Assembly: GCA_035761805.1 (NCBI GenBank)
Contig: DASTQL010000064.1
Location: forward strand, 1 to 29,027
Reading direction: 5' to 3'
DNA: 29,027 bases
Origin: DASTQL01 sp035761805
Lineage (GTDB): Bacteria; Actinomycetota; Actinomycetes; Jiangellales; Jiangellaceae
The position numbers and the translations under genes are program-made. The notes under the pieces are model-generated. The model was not told the origin of the DNA and did no database searches. It worked only from the letters and a program-made list of their open reading frames with translations. Shown here one piece after another: positions 23,834-29,027 of this stretch; position 1 is the first letter of the stretch; the number at the start of each line of letters is the position of its first letter.

Positions 23834-25199
23834 TCGACGCCCACGGCGGCAGGGGTAGCGACTGGTCCAGGGCGGCCAGCGTCAGGAGGACGAGGGCGGA
23901 GGTCCAGGCCAGCGGGGCGACCGACACCGGCCCGTCGGGGGCCACCCGTTCCGGGAAGGACCCGATGCCGGTGCGGTGCGCGACCAGCCAGTCGAGGTGG
24001 TCGCGGGCCCGCCGGTGGTCGCCGGAGGCGGCGGCGGACAGGGCGAGCATCGCCGTCGACGGCGTCCACGCCTCGTCCAGGTCGTTCCAGTCCTCGCCGG
24101 GGCGCACTCCCCCGTGCGGGAGGGCGAGCGCGCGCTCGGCCGCGTGGACGGCCCTGCGCACCTCGGGCACCTCGGGTCCGAAGGGCGGGGTCAGGAAGGC
24201 GACGGCGCTGTCGAGACCGTCGGTGGGCGGCCGGGAGGGGTACCCGTGGTCGGCGAGCCGCCACGCCCGCTCCGACGCCGCGACCCGACGGTAGCCCGAC
24301 GGTCCGAACTCCTGCTGCACGGCGGTGCCGAGGAAGTCGGCGACGCCTGCCCAGCGGGCCGCCGTCTCGTCCCGCCCCGTCGACCCGGCCAGGTCCGCCG
24401 CCGACCGCAGGCCGGCGAGGAGCGGAGCCGCGAGGCCGAGCGTGACCACCTCCTGGGGGACCTCCCAGTAGTCCTGCCCGGCCGGCGGGAGCCCGGTCCG
24501 ACCGAGTGACTCGGCGGCGGCCTCCGCGGCGGCCCGGACGGTCGGCCACAGCGAGGCGAGGTCGCGGTCCGCTCCCGGTCGCCCACGCACCGTCTCGTAC
24601 CAGGTCCAGGTGGCCCAGAGGAACCAGCCGTTGGCGTCGAGCTGGGTGCCGCGGTCGTCGGGGACGTCGCCGTCGAAGGTGTAGCGCGCCTGCCAGGTGC
24701 CGTCGCTCTCCTGGAGCTCACCCAGGCGCCGGAGCACCCGGAACGCGTCGCGACTGTGCCCGGTCACGGCGTAGGCGACCGCGACGAAGCTGGCGTCCCG
24801 CGGCCACACGTACCGCCAGTACGACCGCCAGGCGGCGGCCACCGCCCCGTCCTCCAGCGTCAACGCGCGCAGGTCCAGCAGGGCGCGCTCGGCTACCTCG
24901 CGGTCGTGGGGGCCGGCGCCGGGGACGGTTCCCTCGGCCAGCCAGGCACGGTGCCGGGCGACCACCTCGGCGGACTCGGCGACGACGTCGGAGGCACCGC
25001 GCCCGCCGGCAGGGACGAGGACGCTGGTCCCCGGGACGAAGGCTGCGGCACGCTCGACGGCCACCTGCTGGCGTTCACCCGCCGGTCCCACGGCCAACCC
25101 CTGCAGCAGGAGCGGGGGGGTCGGGTGCCGAGGGCCGGGCACGGCCACCCCCACCGCCAGCAGGCCACCGGCGGCGGCGACGGCCAGGACGCGCCTCAC
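23808..25199 (-). CDS. Glycoside hydrolase family 15-like protein, probably exported
   Basis: This 463-residue protein starts at a GTG overlapping the HIT gene stop (GTGA at 25196-25199). Residues 1-22 form a hydrophobic leader after two arginines, consistent with a signal peptide or membrane anchor. The rest resembles the (alpha/alpha)6 barrel of glucoamylase-like enzymes. YWRYVWPRDASFVAVAY is at 127-143, GTQLDANGWFLWAT at 184-197, and DYWE at 243-246 (candidate general acid Glu246). Near the C-terminus, FPER (Glu417, candidate base) is followed by VAPLAWTSALVLL. All the key elements of GH15 seem present, so an active alpha-glucosidase or trehalase-like enzyme is plausible. The substrate is unknown, and I see no link to the neighbouring genes beyond co-transcription. 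Confidence 0.85.
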   Translation of the reverse strand: MRRVLAVAAAGGLLAVGVAVPGPRHPTPPLLLQGLAVGPAGERQQVAVERAAAFVPGTSVLVPAGGRGASDVVAESAEVVARHRAWLAEGTVPGAGPHDREVAERALLDLRALTLEDGAVAAAWRSYWRYVWPRDASFVAVAYAVTGHSRDAFRVLRRLGELQESDGTWQARYTFDGDVPDDRGTQLDANGWFLWATWTWYETVRGRPGADRDLASLWPTVRAAAEAAAESLGRTGLPPAGQDYWEVPQEVVTLGLAAPLLAGLRSAADLAGSTGRDETAARWAGVADFLGTAVQQEFGPSGYRRVAASERAWRLADHGYPSRPPTDGLDSAVAFLTPPFGPEVPEVRRAVHAAERALALPHGGVRPGEDWNDLDEAWTPSTAMLALSAAASGDHRRARDHLDWLVAHRTGIGSFPERVAPDGPVSVAPLAWTSALVLLTLAALDQSLPLPPWASIRTTPPPP

Positions 25200-25759
25200 C
25201 GGCGGGGCCAGCTCTCGGCGAGCAGGTCGCGGGTCTCGGCCAGCAGCTGCGGGATGATCTTGGTCTGGGCGAGCACGGCCATGAAGTTGGCGTCGCCGCT
25301 CCACCGCGGGACGACGTGCTCGTGGAGGTGCCCGGACAGCGAGCCACCGGCCACGGCACCCAGGTTGAGACCCACGTTGAATCCGTGAGGCGAGGACGTG
25401 GCACGCACCGCACTCACCGCGTCACGAGTCATCGCCATCAGCTCGACCGCCTCGGCGTCGGTCAGCTCCTCCAGGTCCCCCACGTGCCGGTAGGTCACCA
25501 CCATGAGGTGACCCGGATTGTACGGGTGGAGGTTGAGCACGGCGTAGACGTGCGCGCCGCGTGCCAGGACGAGCCCCTCGCGGTCGTCCAGCGACGGGAT
25601 CCGGCAGAACGGGCACCCCTGCTCGGCCGGCCGGTCGGCCGTGGACTCGGCGGTGATGTAGGCCATCCGGTGCGGCGTCCACAGCCGAGCCAGCCGGTCG
25701 GGGACCGCCACGCCGTCCTGCGGGACGAGGTCGGGGCCGGTCCCCGAGTCGGCGGTCAT
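25196..25759 (-). CDS. HIT-family hydrolase/Ap4A phosphorylase-like protein
   Basis: A 187-residue protein of the histidine-triad superfamily. GCPFC at about 48-52 (probable zinc Cys pair) is followed by ARGAHVYAVLNLHPYNPGHLMV, quoted as family context (ARGAHVYAVL then NPGHLMVV). Then come GFNVGLNLGAVAGGS and the triad HLHEHVVPRW. This pattern fits the mycobacterial Rv2613c-type diadenosine tetraphosphate phosphorylase, which splits Ap4A into ATP and ADP. The ATG start overlaps the thrS stop (ATGA at 25756-25759). Aminoacyl-tRNA synthetases make Ap4A as a by-product, so the coupling to thrS is functionally reasonable. The longer open frame upstream lies within thrS and is not coding. Confidence 0.94.
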   Translation of the reverse strand: MTADSGTGPDLVPQDGVAVPDRLARLWTPHRMAYITAESTADRPAEQGCPFCRIPSLDDREGLVLARGAHVYAVLNLHPYNPGHLMVVTYRHVGDLEELTDAEAVELMAMTRDAVSAVRATSSPHGFNVGLNLGAVAGGSLSGHLHEHVVPRWSGDANFMAVLAQTKIIPQLLAETRDLLAESWPRR

Positions 25760-27717
25760 GCCGGTAGGCGTCGCTCGACGGCGTCGACGATCTCGGCCAC
25801 CGCCTCGTCCACGGGGACACCGTTCTTCTGCGACCCGTCGCGGTAGCGGAAGCTCACGGCGGACCGGGCCACGTCGTCGTCGCCCGCGATGAGCATGTAC
25901 GGCACCTTCTGCTTCTGGGCGGTCCGGATCTTCTTCTGCATCCGGTCGGGCGACGCGTCGACCTCCACCCGGATGCCGTGCTCCCGCAGCCGGGCGGCCA
26001 CGTCCTCCAGGTGGGGCACGTGCGCATCGCCGATGGGGATCCCCACGACCTGCACGGGCGCCAGCCAGGCCGGGAAGGCTCCGGCGTAGTGCTCGAGCAG
26101 GATGCCGAAGAACCGTTCCTCCGAGCCGAACAGCGCGCGGTGGATCACCGACGGGCGCCGGCGTGTGCCGTCCGCGGCCTGGTACTCCAGGTCGAAGCGG
26201 TCGGGGAACTGGAGGTCCACCTGCAGGGTCGACAGCTGCCACCGGCGGCCGATCGCGTCGCGCACGTGCACGTCGATCTTTGGCGCGTAGAAGGCGCCCT
26301 CGCCCTCGGCGACCTCGTACGGCAGGCCGGCCCGCTCGATCGCCGCCTCGAGCGCGGCCTCGGCGGCGTCCCAGTCCTCGACCTCACCGACGAACTTCTC
26401 CGGCCGGGTCGAGAGCTCGGCGGTGAACTCCGTGAGGCCGTAGTCGCGCAGCAGCCCGACCACGAAGTCGAGCAGCGACGCCAGCTCGTCGGCCAGCTGC
26501 TCGGGCGTGCAGAAGATGTGCGAGTCGTCCTGGGTGAACCCCCGGGCCCGGGTCAGCCCGTGTACCACGCCGGACTTCTCGTACCGGTACACGGTGCCGA
26601 ACTCGAACAGCCGCAGCGGCAGCTCACGGTAGGACCGCCCCCGCGACCGGAAGATCATCATGTGCATGGGGCAGTTCATCGGCTTGAGGTAGTAGCGGTG
26701 CCCCTGGTCGAGCTCCATCGGCGGGTACATCGCCTCGGCGTACCACTGCAGGTGGCCGGAGGTCTGGAACAGCGCCTCCTTGGACAGGTGTGGGGTGTAG
26801 ACGAACTCGTAGCCCGCCGCCTCGTGCCGCCTGCGGGAGTACTCCTCCATCACCCGGCGGACGATGCCGCCGCGGGGGTGCCAGACCGCGAGGCCGGAGC
26901 CGATCTCCTCCGGGAAGGAGAAGAGGTCGAGCTCGGCGCCCAGCCGCCGGTGGTCGCGCTTCTCCGCCTCGGCGAGCATGTCGAGGTGGGCGCGCAGCGC
27001 CTCCTTGGACTCCCACGCGGTGCCGTAGATGCGCTGGAGCTGCGGGTTGTCCTCGCTCCCCCGCCAGTACGCGGCGGCGACCCGGGTCAGCCGGAAGGCC
27101 GGGATGTCCCGGGTGGTGGGGACGTGCGGGCCGCGGCACAGGTCCTTCCAGGCGGTGGTTCCGTCCCGTCGCAGGTTGTCGTAGATGGTCAGCTCCCCGC
27201 CGCCCACCTCGACCGCCGAGCCGTCCTCGTCGGTCCCCCCGCGCTTGAGGCCGATCAGCTCGAGCTTGTAGGGCTCGTCGGCCAGCTCCGCGCGCGCCTC
27301 GGCCTCGGTGACGGGGCGCCGTGAGAAGCGCTGCCGCTCCTTGACGATCCGCCGCATCGTCGACTCGATCCGGCCCAGGTCCTCGGGTGTGAACGGCCGG
27401 GGCACGTCGAAGTCGTAGTAGAAGCCGTTCTCGATCGGCGGCCCGATGCCGAGCCGGGCCTCCGGGAAGAGCTCCTGGACGGCCTGGGCGAGGACGTGGG
27501 CGGCGGAGTGCCGGACGACGGAACGCCCCTCGGGCTGGTCCGCGGTCACCGGCTCCACGGTGTCGCCGTCGTGCAGCCGGTGATCGAGGTCCCGGAGCTC
27601 ACCGCCGACGCGCGCCGCGACCACGCCGGTGCCGGCCTCGAGCGCCTCACCCGCGGGCGTGCCGGTGTCGACCCGCCGCTCGCCGCCGGACACCAGGACG
27701 CGAATGGGTTCGGACAC
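25756..27717 (-). CDS. thrS: Threonyl-tRNA synthetase
   Basis: Charges tRNA-Thr with threonine. The 653-residue class II enzyme is complete. It has an N-terminal TGS domain (about 1-60), the editing/second domain with RHSAAHVLAQAVQ (about 68-80) and IENGFYYDFD, and the catalytic core with YTPHLSKEALFQTSGH. The zinc ligands include the Cys of KPMNCPMHMM, and motif 2 is in FGTVYRYEKSGVVHGLTR. The C-terminal anticodon-binding domain has VQVVGIPIGDAHVPH. The GTG start at 27715-27717 has AGGGAG nine bases upstream. It heads a thrS-HIT-GH15 operon. A mobile-element border lies only about 50 bases upstream, so its promoter may have been replaced by sequence from the element. Confidence 0.97.
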   Translation of the reverse strand: MSEPIRVLVSGGERRVDTGTPAGEALEAGTGVVAARVGGELRDLDHRLHDGDTVEPVTADQPEGRSVVRHSAAHVLAQAVQELFPEARLGIGPPIENGFYYDFDVPRPFTPEDLGRIESTMRRIVKERQRFSRRPVTEAEARAELADEPYKLELIGLKRGGTDEDGSAVEVGGGELTIYDNLRRDGTTAWKDLCRGPHVPTTRDIPAFRLTRVAAAYWRGSEDNPQLQRIYGTAWESKEALRAHLDMLAEAEKRDHRRLGAELDLFSFPEEIGSGLAVWHPRGGIVRRVMEEYSRRRHEAAGYEFVYTPHLSKEALFQTSGHLQWYAEAMYPPMELDQGHRYYLKPMNCPMHMMIFRSRGRSYRELPLRLFEFGTVYRYEKSGVVHGLTRARGFTQDDSHIFCTPEQLADELASLLDFVVGLLRDYGLTEFTAELSTRPEKFVGEVEDWDAAEAALEAAIERAGLPYEVAEGEGAFYAPKIDVHVRDAIGRRWQLSTLQVDLQFPDRFDLEYQAADGTRRRPSVIHRALFGSEERFFGILLEHYAGAFPAWLAPVQVVGIPIGDAHVPHLEDVAARLREHGIRVEVDASPDRMQKKIRTAQKQKVPYMLIAGDDDVARSAVSFRYRDGSQKNGVPVDEAVAEIVDAVERRLPA

Positions 27718-27749
27718 GGTGCTGCTCCCTGAGGCTGGGCCGGGCGACG

Positions 27750-27767
27750 GCGGCGTGCGCGTGCCGC
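27750..27767. terminator. Short GC hairpin between the tRNA fragment and thrS
   Basis: GCGGC (27750-27754) and GCCGC (27763-27767) can form a five-base-pair stem with an eight-base loop. In the minus-strand direction it follows the tRNA 3' end by a few bases and precedes thrS. It could once have been a weak terminator or processing stem after the tRNA. There is no T-tract and the stem is short, so this may be chance in GC-rich DNA. Confidence 0.2.
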
Positions 27768-27769
27768 TG

Positions 27770-27799
27770 TGAGGTGGGCGATACTGGTTTCGAACCAGT
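27770..27799 (-). other. Attachment site: 3' fragment of a tRNA gene (tRNA-Val-like)
   Basis: Read on the minus strand, ACTGG-TTCGAAA-CCAGT is a perfect tRNA T-arm: a five-base-pair stem and a canonical TTCRANN loop. ATCGCCC (acceptor 3' strand), then A and CC, come directly after it. This 3' end matches actinobacterial tRNA-Val genes as I remember them, which begin GGGCGAT. No matching 5' acceptor strand, D-arm or anticodon arm is present in the adjoining 130 bases, so the tRNA is incomplete. A tyrosine-recombinase gene starts 135 bases away. The simplest reading is the duplicated attachment core left by integration into the tRNA 3' end. Confidence 0.75.
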
Positions 27800-27865
27800 T
27801 CCGACCGGCTCGGGCGTCACTGGTTGCCACTTGCGGAAACGCCCTCTGACCTGCGGTTTCGTTGC

Positions 27866-27894
27866 ACAGTATCGCAAGACACGCAGGGACGCAA
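27866..27894 (-). promoter_or_regulatory. Possible promoter inside the element reading towards thrS
   Basis: On the minus strand TTGCGT (27889-27894) and TACTGT (27866-27871) are separated by 17 bases. They fit the loose TTGnnn/TAnnnT pattern of actinobacterial vegetative promoters. Transcription from here would cross the tRNA fragment and enter thrS. Support is limited to the two hexamers and the need for a new thrS promoter after insertion. Confidence 0.28.
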
Positions 27895-27933
27895 GCGGAC
27901 ATCGATTGACTCTGAATCTGGCAAGATACTGGC

Positions 27934-29027
27934 ATGACGTCGACTGACCGGCGCCGGGCGACCGGCTCCGGGGGCAACCGCAAGGGTCGCCGGGAGTCGT
28001 TCGGGAGCGTGCGGGTCCTCTCCTCGAGCCGGGTGCAGGCGCGCTACACCGGACCGGACGGCCGCACCCACAACGCGCCGACGACCTTCGACACCAAGGG
28101 CGACGCCCGGGCGTGGCTCGCGGTCAAGCGGTCGGAGATCGTCCGGGACGCGTGGAAGCCCGAGGCGGGCCGGCCCGTGCTCTTCGGCGCGTACGCCGAC
28201 GCCTGGATCACCGGCCGCGACGTCAAGCCCCGCACCCGCCAGCATTACCGCGCCCTCCTGGACTCCCGAATCCGCCCCACGTTCGGTGACATGCCCGTGC
28301 GGGCGATCACGGCGGCCAGGGTACGCGCCTGGCACTCCGGGCTCGACGCGAATACCCCGACCATCCGGGCGCATGCGTACGCGCTGCTGCGGACCATCCT
28401 GGGTACGGCCGTGGTCGACGGGTTGTTGCCAGCGAATCCGTGCCACCTGCGCGGCGCCGGCACCACCCACCGGGCGCACAAGGTCGAGCCGGCCACCCTC
28501 GACGAGCTGGCCGCCCTCGTCGAGGCCATGCCACCCCGCTATCGGCTGATGACGCTGCTCGCCGCGTGGTGCGGGCTGCGGTTCGGCGAGTTGGCCGAGC
28601 TGCGCCGCGGCGACGTCGACCTCCGCAACGGCGTCCTCCACGTCCGACGCGGCGTCGTCCGTGTGCGTGGTGAGGTGATCGTCGGCACCCCGAAGACCGC
28701 GGCCGGGGTCCGCGACGTGGCCATACCGCCGCACCTGTTGCCTGCCGTACGGGAGCACCTGCATACCCACATCGGCGGGGGTCGGGACGGGTTGCTCTTC
28801 CCCGCGAAGCACGGCGGCCACCTCGCCCCGGCCACCCTGTACCGCGTGTTCTACCCGGCCCGGGAGGCCGCTGGTCGGCCCGACCTGCGCTGGCACGACC
28901 TGCGGCACACCGGGGCCGTCCTCGCCGCCTCGACGGGCGCAACCCTGGCCGAGTTGATGGCCCGGCTCGGGCACTCCACCCCGGCCGCCGCGCTCCGCTA
29001 CCAGCACGCCGCCCAAGGCCGGGACAA
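27934..29027 (+). CDS. Tyrosine recombinase/integrase (3' end beyond window)
   Basis: A site-specific recombinase of 364 visible residues, open to the window end. The N-terminal 75 residues include a basic leader and a short beta-rich segment (VQARYTGPDGRTHNAPTTFD), as in phage-type arm-binding domains. A SAM-like core-binding domain spans about 83-170. The catalytic domain has every expected residue: Arg216 (CGLRFGEL), Lys254 (TPKT), His321 and Arg324 (WHDLRHTG), His347 (LGHSTP) and the nucleophile Tyr356 (LRYQHA). It is therefore probably active and lacks only the C-terminal tail. The ATG at 27934 is the first good start; its ribosome site is poor. Codons such as AAT, ATA and CAT are a little more frequent than in neighbouring genes. 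It likely mediates integration at the adjacent tRNA site. Confidence 0.93.
   Translation, partial: MTSTDRRRATGSGGNRKGRRESFGSVRVLSSSRVQARYTGPDGRTHNAPTTFDTKGDARAWLAVKRSEIVRDAWKPEAGRPVLFGAYADAWITGRDVKPRTRQHYRALLDSRIRPTFGDMPVRAITAARVRAWHSGLDANTPTIRAHAYALLRTILGTAVVDGLLPANPCHLRGAGTTHRAHKVEPATLDELAALVEAMPPRYRLMTLLAAWCGLRFGELAELRRGDVDLRNGVLHVRRGVVRVRGEVIVGTPKTAAGVRDVAIPPHLLPAVREHLHTHIGGGRDGLLFPAKHGGHLAPATLYRVFYPAREAAGRPDLRWHDLRHTGAVLAASTGATLAELMARLGHSTPAAALRYQHAAQGRD

Larger units (their letters stand above)
27775..29027 (+). mobile_element. Left end of an integrative element in a tRNA gene (continues beyond the window)
   Basis: The element border is placed at the tRNA 3' fragment. To its right come about 135 non-coding bases with lower GC than the surroundings and short repeats, then an integrase gene running away from the border. 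By geometry, the intact tRNA (minus strand) should be at the far right end, its 5' part chromosomal and its 3' end supplied by the element. No other element genes are visible before the window ends. Whether it is an integrative conjugative element, a prophage or a small island cannot be told from this part. Confidence 0.68.

Noticed and set aside
27906..27930. A TTGACT/GATACT promoter for the integrase
   Set aside because: The spacer would be only 13 bases and the start codon would follow the -10 by three bases, so it does not form a usual promoter.
27800..27933. A complete tRNA on the minus strand
   Set aside because: No acceptor 5' strand complementary to ATCGCCC and no D or anticodon arm can be found upstream of the T-arm, so only a 3' fragment is present.

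Overview
This is high-GC actinobacterial chromosome. GTG and TTG starts are frequent, and genes are packed into operons with many 4-base start/stop overlaps. The gene order (cyclophilin, relA, apt, secF, secD, yajC, ruvB, ruvA, ruvC ... yebC, pdxT, pdxS ... pimA, patA, pgsA ... HIT hydrolase, thrS) is the block I recall from Mycobacterium tuberculosis (around Rv2582-Rv2614c) and other Actinomycetes. The host may belong to Nocardioidaceae/Propionibacteriales or a relative, but I cannot fix the genus from sequence alone.

Region 1 (1-10.7 kb). On the plus strand are the 3' end of a secreted-type cyclophilin and a DUF349 protein. They converge on a minus-strand run of a small unknown ORF, ruvC, ruvA, ruvB, yajC, secD, secF, apt and relA. 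These cover Holliday-junction resolution, the Sec translocase accessory complex, adenine salvage and (p)ppGpp control. A near-perfect LexA/SOS box lies just upstream of ruvC.

Region 2 (10.7-15.8 kb). A complete arginine deiminase module sits between the ruvC and yebC blocks: a YfcC/DcuC-family transporter (minus), and divergently arcA-arcB-arcC (plus). Together they would import arginine, convert it to ornithine, ammonia and CO2, and make ATP. The divergent promoter region holds GGGAC/GTCCC-type inverted repeats resembling DosR/DevR boxes and a separate 12-bp palindrome. A nested inverted repeat lies where arcC and yebC converge.

Region 3 (15.8-21.6 kb). A minus-strand operon runs pgsA, patA, pimA, a LemA-like membrane protein, pdxS, pdxT, yebC. 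It covers phosphatidylinositol and PIM synthesis, then pyridoxal phosphate synthesis.

Region 4 (21.6-27.7 kb). A plus-strand EF-G-like GTPase (EF-G2 type) overlaps convergently with a minus-strand thrS - HIT phosphorylase - GH15-like glycosidase operon.

Region 5 (27.7-29.0 kb). This is the left border of an integrated mobile element. A 3'-terminal tRNA fragment (matching tRNA-Val as I remember it) lies between thrS and a rightward tyrosine-recombinase gene cut by the window end. The rest of the element, and presumably the intact tRNA, lie to the right.

Most of the window is ordinary housekeeping DNA and I see no convincing undescribed system. The most informative points are the tRNA-associated integration border upstream of thrS, the SOS box of ruvC, the possible hypoxia-type boxes of the arginine deiminase operon, and the arcC/yebC inverted repeat.
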